DNA of 64,000 bases. Origin: Saprospiraceae bacterium. Lineage in GTDB: Bacteria; Bacteroidota; Bacteroidia; Chitinophagales; Saprospiraceae. This document shows positions 18,196 through 26,853 of the stretch, piece after piece. Below the pieces are notes generated by a model. The model was not told where the DNA came from, ran no database searches, and saw only the letters and a program-made list of their open reading frames with translations. The number at the start of each line of letters is the position of its first letter. Position 1 is the first letter of the stretch. The translations under genes were made by a program, and so were the position numbers. Where the stretch lies: assembly GCA_021604865.1 (NCBI GenBank), contig BQJU01000002.1, positions 160,291 to 224,290 on the forward strand, given 5' to 3'.

Positions 18196-18909
18196 TCATT
18201 CTGCATTCTGGGCGTCTTTTAGTTGTTTTTCTTTGCTAATCTTTTTCTGTTCGTTGTTACTCTCATAGATTGTGTAGTTCTCGTACTTCACTGGATCTTT
18301 TTCTGCCCAGATATCTTTTCCTATGTTGCATAATACAATAAGTTCCTGATAAAGTTTATTGCCTTGTTCAATTCGTCGTTCTACCGCAATATCTCGATCT
18401 GCTACCCGATCCTGCTGTATATTTAAGGCAGTCTCAAAGGCACTACTAGCGTCGCTTACCTTTTTTATGACATTTTCATTGACGCCTACATCAGCCAGGA
18501 AATCAATCTGTTGTCTAGCCACTCGAATTACCCTGCGTCCGCAAAACAATAGCTGGGCATCGGTCATGTCTCCAAGTTTGGCAGTACCAAATTTTCGATA
18601 TCGCCCCGAGCGGTTACCATACTTCATCGCAACCCGTGTCATAATGCTCCTGATTGCCGTTTTCAGCTTTTCAGAAGCCGTATATTTCTTCTCGGTTGTT
18701 ACCATTTGATCACCAATCAGTTCGTCATCATCGGGCAATTTTCTGAATTTATCACACAACGCAACAAATCCTTTCAGCCGGTCCACACTGAAACCATATT
18801 GTTCAAAAAAAACTAGGTCTCTTTTAGCATAACGTATTCTTTCCTGGCATTGAACATACAAATCTGCATCTGGAAAATTGTACTGACGATGTAGGGATTG
18901 CTTTTTCAT
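18196..18909 (-). CDS. Hypothetical helical protein
   Basis: I place the start at the ATG at 18909 (MKKQSLHRQY); an in-frame TTG at 18930 is possible. The 237-residue product is hydrophilic, mostly helical and charge-rich, with no signal peptide, membrane segment or known catalytic motif. The tail (KKISKEKQLKDAQNAE) looks like a short coiled coil. A pair of basic stretches (KYGNRSGRYRKFGTAK and CGRRVIRVARQQ) could bind nucleic acid, but that is speculation. The gene is isolated: about 190 bp from the T9SS gene and 283 bp from accC, with no operon partner. Confidence 0.65.
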   Translation of the reverse strand: MKKQSLHRQYNFPDADLYVQCQERIRYAKRDLVFFEQYGFSVDRLKGFVALCDKFRKLPDDDELIGDQMVTTEKKYTASEKLKTAIRSIMTRVAMKYGNRSGRYRKFGTAKLGDMTDAQLLFCGRRVIRVARQQIDFLADVGVNENVIKKVSDASSAFETALNIQQDRVADRDIAVERRIEQGNKLYQELIVLCNIGKDIWAEKDPVKYENYTIYESNNEQKKISKEKQLKDAQNAE

Positions 18910-19213
18910 TGGACTGAATTTTTCAACCAAAATAGTTTACAATTCCAAAAATAGGGATCTTCAGTCGAAAAACAAAACATTTCTAACAAAAACAATTTGA
19001 TTTTATGTGTATTGTTTTTTTACTCAGTTGAAATTTTCTTGCCAATGGAGAAACAAAATGTTAAAAAACAACCTTATCTTGATGGGGCAGAGATGTGGGG
19101 AAATGATGGGCAGCCGTAAACAGCAATCCAATGATTCGCCTTTCAATTTAAAGTGGCGATTTAGGCTTGGCATTAGAATGGAAATCGGTCGTCAAGCAAC
19201 GCTAAACCGCTAA

Positions 19214-20686
19214 TCAAACCCGATTTTTATCCCACTGGCTTCCTCCTGTTTGAGGGACTTTCAGAATCTTCTCTTGTTGTTTTTGCAATTTCAGGGCAAG
19301 GGCAGCTGCTATCGATGCTTCTGACTGATAGGTGCTGGTTAATGCTTCAGGAGTGAAGTATTGTTTGACAAAATTGGTGTCAAATTGGGCTGTTATAAAA
19401 GCTTCGTGTTCAAATACAAATCGTCCAAAGGGTAGGGTAGTCGCCACTCCTTCAATATCGAATAGTTCGATTGCTTCAATCATTCTACGAATCGCAGCTT
19501 CTCTGGTAACGCCGTAAGTAATCAGTTTGGCAATCATTGGATCATAGTATATTGGAATCTCCATATCTTCTTCATATCCATCATCGAGGCGAATATTTTC
19601 TCCTTCAGGCCGTTTGTAAACGGAAAGTTTGCCTACACTTGGCATAAAGTTATCTTCAGGATCCTCAGCATACACTCTGAGTTCAAGGGCGTGGCCGTTG
19701 ATTTTAAGGTCTTCCTGGCGAAAGGGGAGTGTTAAGCCACGAGCAATTCGTATTTGCTGCTCCACCAGATCCACACCTGTCACCCATTCAGTGACAGGGT
19801 GTTCTACCTGCAGCCGGGTATTCATTTCCAGGAAATAATAATTCAATTGATCATCGATGAGAAATTCCACTGTTCCAGCCCCTAGGTAATTACAGGCTTT
19901 GGCTACTTTAACGGCATCTCTACCCATTGCTTCTCTGATTTCAGAAGTTAAAATGGCAGATGGTGCTTCCTCAATCACTTTCTGATGTCTACGTTGGATG
20001 CTGCATTCCCGTTCAAACAAATGGACCGTATTACCTTCCTGATCAGCCAATACCTGTATTTCGATGTGGCGGGGAGCGGAAATATATTTTTCAATAAAAA
20101 CAGAACCGTCACCAAAGGCCGATTGAGCTTCACTAATGGCTCGTTGCATTTGTTCTTCCAATTCCGTCTCAGCTTCTACCACACGCATCCCCTTGCCACC
20201 ACCCCCGGCCGAAGCTTTGATGAGGATGGGGAAACCAATTTCCCTGCTGACTTGAATCGCTTCTTCTATATTGTCTATGGCTTTATCAATTCCGGGAACC
20301 ATAGGAATATTATACGCTTTTACGGCATCTTTAGCCGCCAGCTTACTACCCATAATTTCGATAGCATCAGGTCTTGGACCAATGAAAGTCATTCCAGCTG
20401 CTTCTACGGAACGGGCAAAACCTGCATTCTCACTCAAAAAACCATATCCTGGATGAATGCCATCTACCCCCAATGCAAGTGCTGCCTCAATAATCTCGTT
20501 CCCTTTAAGGTAGGATTGGTTGGAAGGGGGAGGACCCAGGCAAATCGCCTCATCTGCAAATTTCACATGAGGTGCATCACGATCGGCTTCAGAATACACG
20601 GCCACAACAGCTATGCCCATCTTTCGGGCTGTTTTCATGACCCTCAACGCGATTTCTCCTCTATTTGCAATTAATATCTTTCTCAT
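19214..20686 (-). CDS. accC: Biotin carboxylase subunit of acetyl-/propionyl-CoA carboxylase
   Basis: The 490-residue ATP-grasp enzyme carboxylates biotin on a carrier protein. Motifs are in order: KILIANRGEIALRVMKTARKMG (split here as N-terminal domain, residues 3-24), HPGYGFLSENAGFA, the ATP loop KASAGGGGKGMRVV, FLEMNTRLQVEHPVTE with the metal ligands, and the C-terminal domain ending near residue 450. About 38 extra residues (SEASIAAALALKLQKQQEK onward) form a charged helix beyond the normal end. No biotin carrier gene is next to it. The partner could be the PccB-type subunit at the left edge, though the two are 19 kb apart. Confidence 0.95.
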   Translation of the reverse strand: MRKILIANRGEIALRVMKTARKMGIAVVAVYSEADRDAPHVKFADEAICLGPPPSNQSYLKGNEIIEAALALGVDGIHPGYGFLSENAGFARSVEAAGMTFIGPRPDAIEIMGSKLAAKDAVKAYNIPMVPGIDKAIDNIEEAIQVSREIGFPILIKASAGGGGKGMRVVEAETELEEQMQRAISEAQSAFGDGSVFIEKYISAPRHIEIQVLADQEGNTVHLFERECSIQRRHQKVIEEAPSAILTSEIREAMGRDAVKVAKACNYLGAGTVEFLIDDQLNYYFLEMNTRLQVEHPVTEWVTGVDLVEQQIRIARGLTLPFRQEDLKINGHALELRVYAEDPEDNFMPSVGKLSVYKRPEGENIRLDDGYEEDMEIPIYYDPMIAKLITYGVTREAAIRRMIEAIELFDIEGVATTLPFGRFVFEHEAFITAQFDTNFVKQYFTPEALTSTYQSEASIAAALALKLQKQQEKILKVPQTGGSQWDKNRV

Positions 20687-20768
20687 CCTTTTGGGTTTTG
20701 GGCGAAAATAAGGATTTTTAGGATTTTATTGCCTTTTAACCATCCTACCGATCAAAAGTACTTATTAA

Positions 20769-22748
20769 ATGGATCAAAATACGGAACAGCCTAAGCTACT
20801 CTGGACACCCTCTGCCGACTTTGTTAACAATGCCAACTTGAGTCATTATCTCAAATGGTTGTCAGATCATAAAACCTTGTCGTTTAACACTTACGCTGAG
20901 GTTTGGAAATGGTCTGTTATTGAACCTGCCGATTTTTGGGAATCCATTTGGCAATATTTCTCTGTTAAATCCCATAGCCCTTATGAAAAAGTATGGAATG
21001 GCCCGGAAATGCCGGGGACAGAATGGTTTCCTGGAAGTACGTTAAACTACGCCGAACACCTTTTTCGGCATGCTAATTCTACACCTCCAGCTATTCTTTT
21101 CCAATCGGAAAGCCAACCACTTACTACAATTACCTGGCAAGAACTAGAAGAGAAAGTAGCTAAAATGGCTCATTTTTTAAAACAAAAAGGGGTAGGTAAA
21201 GGCGATAGGGTAGTCGCCTATCTACCGAATATTCCGGAAGCGACAATTGCTTTTCTGGCGAGTTGTTCCCTAGGCGCAATATGGTCGAGTTGTTCTCCGG
21301 ATTTTGGTGCGAGCAGCGTGGCTGAGCGTTTTGCTCAAATAGAACCGAAGGTTCTGTTTACCGTCGACGGTTACCAATATGGAGGCAAGCCCTTTAGTCG
21401 ACTAGACATTGTTAAAGACTTATGTGCTCGACTACCACAATTGGAAGTAGTAGTGAGCATTGCTTATCTGAACAAAAATAGCCAGTTCGAGGGCATTGCA
21501 CACCGCATTGATTGGAAAGAGGCTTTAAATAATGAGGCCAATACGCTTGTTTTTGAACCGGTCCCTTTTGGTCATCCTATTTGGGTGTTGTATTCCTCCG
21601 GCACTACAGGAATTCCCAAAGCCATTACCCATTCCCATGGTGGGGTTTTGTTGGAGCATTATAAATACCTGGCTTTTCACAATGATGTTAAACCCGGAGA
21701 ACGCTTTTTTTGGTTTTCTACAACCGGGTGGATGATGTGGAATTATGTACAAGCATCCTTATTACAAGGAGCAACCATTGTATTGTATGACGGAAGTCCC
21801 GGCTACCCCAATTTGAATGTCCTTTGGGAACTGACGGAAAAAGCAAAAATCAATCATTTCGGGACTAGTGCGCCCTATTTGGTTGCCTGCATGAAGAAAG
21901 AGCTTCAGCCTGGAAAGGATTTTGATCTGAGCCAGTTGCGTTCTATCGGTTCTACTGGTGCTCCTTTGCCGGCCGAGGCATTTGATTGGGTCTATCAAGC
22001 CATTAAAAAAGAGGTCTGGCTGTGCTCTATGAGTGGTGGCACGGATGTATGCACAGCATTTGTTGGGGGCTGCCCGATCGAACCCCTCTATAGTGGAGAG
22101 ATTCAATGTCGGGCATTAGGCTGTTCGCTTTATGCCTGGGATGAAATGGGGGAAGCAGTCATAGATACCCTAGGGGAAATGGTGATCACGGAACCCATGC
22201 CTTCTATGCCGATTTACTTCTGGAATGATCCGGGCAATGAACGGTATATAGCCAGCTATTTTGAGATGTATCCCAAAGTATGGCGTCATGGCGACTGGGT
22301 AAAAATCACTGAACGAGGGTCGCTAGTCATATACGGTCGTTCGGATGCGACACTCAACCGGCACGGCGTGCGGATCGGGACCAGCGAAATTTATAGCGCG
22401 ATCAATCAAATTCAGGAAATTAAGGATAGCCTGGTGATCAATCTGGAATTGAGCGGTGGACGCCATTATATGCCGCTTTTTGTTGTGCTGGAGGAAGGCC
22501 AGGAATTGGATGAAAATTTGGTAAAAAAAATCAATTCTACATTACGCAGCATGTATTCTCCCCGTCATGTTCCAGATGAAATCCTTGTGGTATCGGATAT
22601 TCCTTATACGATAAGTGGTAAAAAACTGGAGGCGCCCGCCAAAAAGATCCTGATGGGTATTGCGGTGAATAAAGCAGCCAATCGGGACGCCATGCGTAAT
22701 CCGGAGGCACTTGATTTTTTTATTGAAATGGCTAAAAAAATTGATTAA
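20769..22748 (+). CDS. Acetoacetyl-CoA synthetase
   Basis: This 659-residue member of the adenylate-forming family matches acetoacetate-CoA ligases: N-terminal ACAS_N-type region, LWTPSADFV start, the ATP P-loop YSSGTTGIPKAITHSHGG, the AMP-site motif SFRSIGSTGAP-like LRSIGSTGAPLPAEAF, WRHGDWVKITERGSLVIYGRSDAT, and the catalytic Lys in ISGKKLEAPAKKIL. It activates acetoacetate to acetoacetyl-CoA in the cytoplasm, useful for ketone body or PHB-derived carbon. It is divergent from the biotin carboxylase gene with 82 bp between starts. The length is normal for AacS. Confidence 0.93.
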   Translation: MDQNTEQPKLLWTPSADFVNNANLSHYLKWLSDHKTLSFNTYAEVWKWSVIEPADFWESIWQYFSVKSHSPYEKVWNGPEMPGTEWFPGSTLNYAEHLFRHANSTPPAILFQSESQPLTTITWQELEEKVAKMAHFLKQKGVGKGDRVVAYLPNIPEATIAFLASCSLGAIWSSCSPDFGASSVAERFAQIEPKVLFTVDGYQYGGKPFSRLDIVKDLCARLPQLEVVVSIAYLNKNSQFEGIAHRIDWKEALNNEANTLVFEPVPFGHPIWVLYSSGTTGIPKAITHSHGGVLLEHYKYLAFHNDVKPGERFFWFSTTGWMMWNYVQASLLQGATIVLYDGSPGYPNLNVLWELTEKAKINHFGTSAPYLVACMKKELQPGKDFDLSQLRSIGSTGAPLPAEAFDWVYQAIKKEVWLCSMSGGTDVCTAFVGGCPIEPLYSGEIQCRALGCSLYAWDEMGEAVIDTLGEMVITEPMPSMPIYFWNDPGNERYIASYFEMYPKVWRHGDWVKITERGSLVIYGRSDATLNRHGVRIGTSEIYSAINQIQEIKDSLVINLELSGGRHYMPLFVVLEEGQELDENLVKKINSTLRSMYSPRHVPDEILVVSDIPYTISGKKLEAPAKKILMGIAVNKAANRDAMRNPEALDFFIEMAKKID

Positions 22749-22824
22749 AATAATCAGGGCTTGTTTGCAGTTTGAAGGCAAACATCCGAACGAGCTCTAA
22801 CTCCCCTCCTATGATTTCAAGCCT

Positions 22825-25020
22825 ATGCATAAGATTTCAAAAAAGCCATTAGAAAAAATCGGATATGATTTCGTCGATCCCATTTATTTAGAGGAGGGAA
22901 CCGATGAATTTTACATTCGCAACCAACAATTTGGTAAGACCGACCATTTTCGCGTCTTGACTAGGCCTGAAATAGAGGTTCTGCTACAGCATAAAAATGA
23001 AGCCGATGATTGGAACTCGATTTTGGTCAAAGATCCTTTTGATCCAAATTTGGTAAAAAATTGCCACTTCCATGGCAAGATTCGCATTGGTACTTTAGCA
23101 CCTTATTATTTGGAACACCACGACTTGAAGTTACCGGTAGGGCTATATAACAGCACCATAATTTCCTGTGATATTGGAGACAATTCAGTCATAAAAAATG
23201 TACATTATTTGGCTCATTATATTATTGGTAATGAAGCCATCTTGTACAATATTAATGAAATGCATACGACCAGTCATGCAAAGTTTGGCAATGGCATTTT
23301 AAAACAAGGAGAAAATGATAATTTAAGAACCTGGCTTGAGGTTTGTAATGAAAATGGTCGGCGAAATATACTGCCCTTTGATGGAATGCTGCCTGCAGAT
23401 GCCTGGCTTTGGGCCAAATTTCGGGATGATGATCAATTAATGAATCGTTTTCTTAAAATGACTGACGATCAATTTGATGTTCGCCCGGGATATTATGGAA
23501 CGATCGGCGATCAATGTGTGATCAAAAACACCCAAATCATCAAGGACGTAAAAGTTGGGAGTCATGCTTACATCAAGGGAGCAAATAAACTAAAAAACCT
23601 GACAATTAATAGTAGTCTATCCGCTCCATCACAAATTGGTGAAGGGGTAGAATTGGTCAATGGAATCATGGGGTATGGTAGTCGGGCATTTTATGGCGTC
23701 AAGGCCGTGCGTTTCATTTTGGGTGAGAATAGTACCCTTAAATATGGTGCCCGCTTGATCAACTCCCTGCTAGGAGATAATTCTACCATTTCTTGCTGTG
23801 AGGTGCTAAATTCTTTAATTTTTCCCGGACATGAACAGCACCACAACAATTCTTTTCTCATTGCAGCAACGGTTCTTGGCCAAAGCAATGTTGCTGCAGG
23901 AGCAACTATTGGTTCCAATCACAATTCCAGAGGAGCAGACGGGGAGATCCTAGCTGGCCGCGGATTCTGGCCTGGTTTATCTGTTAGTTTAAAACATAAT
24001 TCAAAGTTTGCCTCTTTTTGCTTGCTGGCCAATGGTAACTTCACCTCCGAGTTGGATATCCCTTTGCCCTTTTCCCTGATTTCCAACAGTGAACATGATA
24101 ATTGCCTGAATGTAATGCCTGCCTTTTGGTGGATGTACAATATGTATGCGCTGGCTCGCAATGCCTGGAAATATGCGGATCGGGACAAACGAATTTATAA
24201 AGTTCAAACTTTTGAGTGTGATTATCTGGCTCCGGATACCGTTGGCGAGATCTTTCAGGCCATGCACTTATTAGTGTCTTATACCGAAAAAGCCTTCCTG
24301 AAACAATTTCCCGAAGAGACCACCAGCAATCCTACTGATCTTCCGCTGGGCAAATACCTGCTATTGCATAAAGCAGACAAGCTAAAACAACTTAAGATCC
24401 TAGGAGAAAAAATGGAAAATTCATCCCGGGAAGTCCGACTGATCAAAGTACCACAAGCCTATGTTGCTTATCGCAAGATGCTTCACTATTATGGGATAAA
24501 AACCCTGCTTGAATTTGGCGAAACGACCGGAAAACGAGATTGGGGAACCTTAAAAGCCACCTTCGCCGGATCAAAAAGAGTCAAATGGTTTAACCTGGGT
24601 GGGCAATTAATTCCACAATCGGATCTGGAAACCTTACTTCAGGAAATTCAAGCCCACAAAATCTGTTCGTGGAAGGAAATACATCAACATTATTCCAAAT
24701 TTGATCAGCAATATACCCAACAAAATGCTGCCAATGCGTTTGCCTCTCTTTTGGAACTCTATAATTTAGACGAAGACAAAGCAGATTTAGCAACCTGGCA
24801 TCAATGGCTGGGACAAGCAGTAGAAACCGCTTATGAGATTGCCAGGAAAACCAAAGAAAGCCGGAAAAAGGACTACAGCAATGCCTTCCGGCAGAATACC
24901 TTTGACTCTATCGAAGAAATGAATGCGGTACAAGGACCTATCGATGAGAATATGTTTATTCAGCAAATGGAGGCGGAGGCTAGGATGTTTGAGGAGCGGG
25001 TTTCAAGGTGGGTAAGGTGA
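22825..25020 (+). CDS. DUF4954 protein with left-handed beta-helix (acyltransferase-like) repeats
   Basis: The 731-residue cytoplasmic protein belongs to the DUF4954 family known from Bacteroidetes and spirochaetes. The N-terminal 430 residues hold hexapeptide-like repeats (IGDNSVIKNVHYL, IGNEAILYN, LGDNSTISCCEVL, NVAAGATIGSNHNSRGADGE) as in UDP-GlcNAc/sugar nucleotide acyltransferases. The HNSRG stretch with nearby His residues is the likely active region. The C-terminal 300 residues are helical. The catalytic activity has not been established to my knowledge; a sugar-nucleotide acyl- or nucleotidyl-transferase role is inference. The gene follows the acetoacetyl-CoA synthetase gene after 76 bp. 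Confidence 0.85.
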   Translation: MHKISKKPLEKIGYDFVDPIYLEEGTDEFYIRNQQFGKTDHFRVLTRPEIEVLLQHKNEADDWNSILVKDPFDPNLVKNCHFHGKIRIGTLAPYYLEHHDLKLPVGLYNSTIISCDIGDNSVIKNVHYLAHYIIGNEAILYNINEMHTTSHAKFGNGILKQGENDNLRTWLEVCNENGRRNILPFDGMLPADAWLWAKFRDDDQLMNRFLKMTDDQFDVRPGYYGTIGDQCVIKNTQIIKDVKVGSHAYIKGANKLKNLTINSSLSAPSQIGEGVELVNGIMGYGSRAFYGVKAVRFILGENSTLKYGARLINSLLGDNSTISCCEVLNSLIFPGHEQHHNNSFLIAATVLGQSNVAAGATIGSNHNSRGADGEILAGRGFWPGLSVSLKHNSKFASFCLLANGNFTSELDIPLPFSLISNSEHDNCLNVMPAFWWMYNMYALARNAWKYADRDKRIYKVQTFECDYLAPDTVGEIFQAMHLLVSYTEKAFLKQFPEETTSNPTDLPLGKYLLLHKADKLKQLKILGEKMENSSREVRLIKVPQAYVAYRKMLHYYGIKTLLEFGETTGKRDWGTLKATFAGSKRVKWFNLGGQLIPQSDLETLLQEIQAHKICSWKEIHQHYSKFDQQYTQQNAANAFASLLELYNLDEDKADLATWHQWLGQAVETAYEIARKTKESRKKDYSNAFRQNTFDSIEEMNAVQGPIDENMFIQQMEAEARMFEERVSRWVR

Positions 25021-25073
25021 ATTCATATTGATCGGCTTGTTGGCTGGGAGTGTACGGGAAAGTGTGTTTTTTT

Positions 25074-25100
25074 CACCGCAGAGGCGCAGGGGACGCGGAG
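25074..25100. repeat. Dispersed CACCGCAGAGGCGCAG-type intergenic motif
   Basis: Within the 228-bp space before the sulfatase gene there is one copy of a purine-rich motif, CACCGCAGAGGCGCAGGGGA followed by CGCGGAG. From memory, close variants (caccgcagagacgcagagg...) recur in intergenic DNA of many environmental bacteria. No other copy was seen in this window, so the repeat call rests on memory. Confidence 0.35.
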
Positions 25101-25248
25101 TTTATCTGATTGATTTGTTGATTTTCAATGCTTTATACACTTAACTTGGAGTTAAAGATTCTGAGGTAGACACACTCTACTAGACACACCCGTTGGCTTA
25201 TGTTTTTCCGTAATAAATAATCCTCAATCTATTTCCTACCTTTAAATA

Positions 25249-26769
25249 ATGAGAACACTAATCTTCACCACACTACTTTCAGCGCTGGCTTTTTCCTGCC
25301 AGCAAAAAGACCCCACTCCCCCAAACATCATCCTCTTTTTTGTCGATGACCTCGGTTGGCAGGATACCTCTCTTCCTTTCTGGACGGAAACGACCGATTT
25401 TAACCGACTTTATCAAACGCCTAATATGGAACGCCTTGCCGCTCAGGGCATGAAATTTACCCAGGCCTATGCTACGCCGGTTTGCTCTCCCACACGAGTC
25501 AGTCTGCTGACGGGTATGAATGCTGCTCGTCATAGGGTGACCAACTGGACCCTATACAAGGATAAGCTGCAACCAATAGAAACGAATCATCCCGATCTTA
25601 GTTTTCCACAGTGGAATATCAATGGCCTGTCACCGGATTCTACGATTGCGGATGCTGTTTATGCCACGCCATTTTCCGGCCTTTTACAGGAAGCGGGCTA
25701 CCAAACCATCCACGTTGGTAAAGCCCATTTTGGTGCCATTGGTACGCCAGGCGAAAATCCCTTAAATCTGGGTTTTGACGTCAATATTGCTGGACATGCG
25801 GCTGGCGCACCAAAGAGTTATTGGGGCAAGGAAAACTTCGGCAATACGCCTGAGTTTGAGAGTACGCCCTGGCCGGTTCCTGGATTGGAAAAGTATCATG
25901 GCAAAGCAATAAACCTGACAGAAGCCCTGACTCTGGAAGCGATTCAGGCCATGGATTCGGCAGTACAAAAGGAGCATCCGTTTTTCCTCTACATGGCTCA
26001 TTATACCGTGCATACCCCCATTATGGCCGATGATCGCTTTTTTCAGCCTTATCTTGACCTTGGCATGGATACGATCGAAGCTCGTTATGCCTCCATGATC
26101 GAGGGTATGGATAAAAGTCTGGGTGATTTGATGGACTACCTGGAAACCAATGACCTCACCGATAATACCATCATCCTCTTTATGTCCGACAATGGCGGTC
26201 TGAGCGCAGTAGCTCGCAGTGGTACGCCTCACACCCACAACAAACCACTATCAAGTGGAAAAGGCTCCATTCATGAAGGAGGTATCCGCGAACCCATGAT
26301 CGTAAAATGGCCAGGCATTGCTCCACCTAATTCCATCAATTCCAATTATCTCATCATCGAAGACTTTTTTCCCACTATCCTGGAGATGGCTGGCATTAAA
26401 GATTTCAAAACAATCCAGCACGTAGACGGCATCAGTTTTGTTGACCAGTTTAAAAACGAGCCTTATTCTACCCAGGATCGCCCGCTCTACTGGCATTATC
26501 CCAACGAATGGGGACCATCTGGACCAGGCATCGGTGCTTTTAGCGCCATCCGAAAAGGAGATTGGAAACTCATTTATTACCACCTGGATCAAAGCTTTGA
26601 ATTGTTCAATATCAAAGAAGATATTGGAGAAAGTCAGAATCTTGCTGCTCAAAATCCCGATCAATTGAATACACTGGCCTCGGAATTGACCGAATATTTA
26701 GAAGAAGTATCGGCACAGATGCCGAGTGAAAAGGAGAGCGGCGTTAGGGTGCCTTATCCGGGGAAGTAA
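25249..26769 (+). CDS. Sulfatase (arylsulfatase family S1) lipoprotein
   Basis: The 506-residue protein has a lipoprotein signal (LSALAFSC, Cys17) and starts the mature enzyme with NIILFFVDDLGWQD, the metal-binding aspartates. The sulfatase signature CSPTRVSLLTG carries the Cys that is converted to formylglycine, so an anaerobic or aerobic maturase elsewhere is required. Further family motifs are HVGKAHFG, FLYMAHYTVHTPI and FMSDNGG with the second pair of metal ligands, then the C-terminal subdomain. It probably desulfates a carbohydrate in the periplasm or at the cell surface. The alpha-galactosidase-like gene follows after 84 bp, so a sulfated glycan such as an algal galactan is a reasonable but unproven substrate. 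Confidence 0.93.
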   Translation: MRTLIFTTLLSALAFSCQQKDPTPPNIILFFVDDLGWQDTSLPFWTETTDFNRLYQTPNMERLAAQGMKFTQAYATPVCSPTRVSLLTGMNAARHRVTNWTLYKDKLQPIETNHPDLSFPQWNINGLSPDSTIADAVYATPFSGLLQEAGYQTIHVGKAHFGAIGTPGENPLNLGFDVNIAGHAAGAPKSYWGKENFGNTPEFESTPWPVPGLEKYHGKAINLTEALTLEAIQAMDSAVQKEHPFFLYMAHYTVHTPIMADDRFFQPYLDLGMDTIEARYASMIEGMDKSLGDLMDYLETNDLTDNTIILFMSDNGGLSAVARSGTPHTHNKPLSSGKGSIHEGGIREPMIVKWPGIAPPNSINSNYLIIEDFFPTILEMAGIKDFKTIQHVDGISFVDQFKNEPYSTQDRPLYWHYPNEWGPSGPGIGAFSAIRKGDWKLIYYHLDQSFELFNIKEDIGESQNLAAQNPDQLNTLASELTEYLEEVSAQMPSEKESGVRVPYPGK

Positions 26770-26853
26770 GCACCATTTTCCATTTTTAGTTTGTCTACTT
26801 AGGATAAAAAACGAATCTTGGAGTCTTGTTTTCCCAACTGCAAAATTACGACT

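Noticed and set aside
19007..19213. 68-codon plus-strand frame before the convergent accC end
   Set aside because: It has no known domain, starts inside a gene-free space and ends exactly at the neighbour's stop; it looks like a chance frame.
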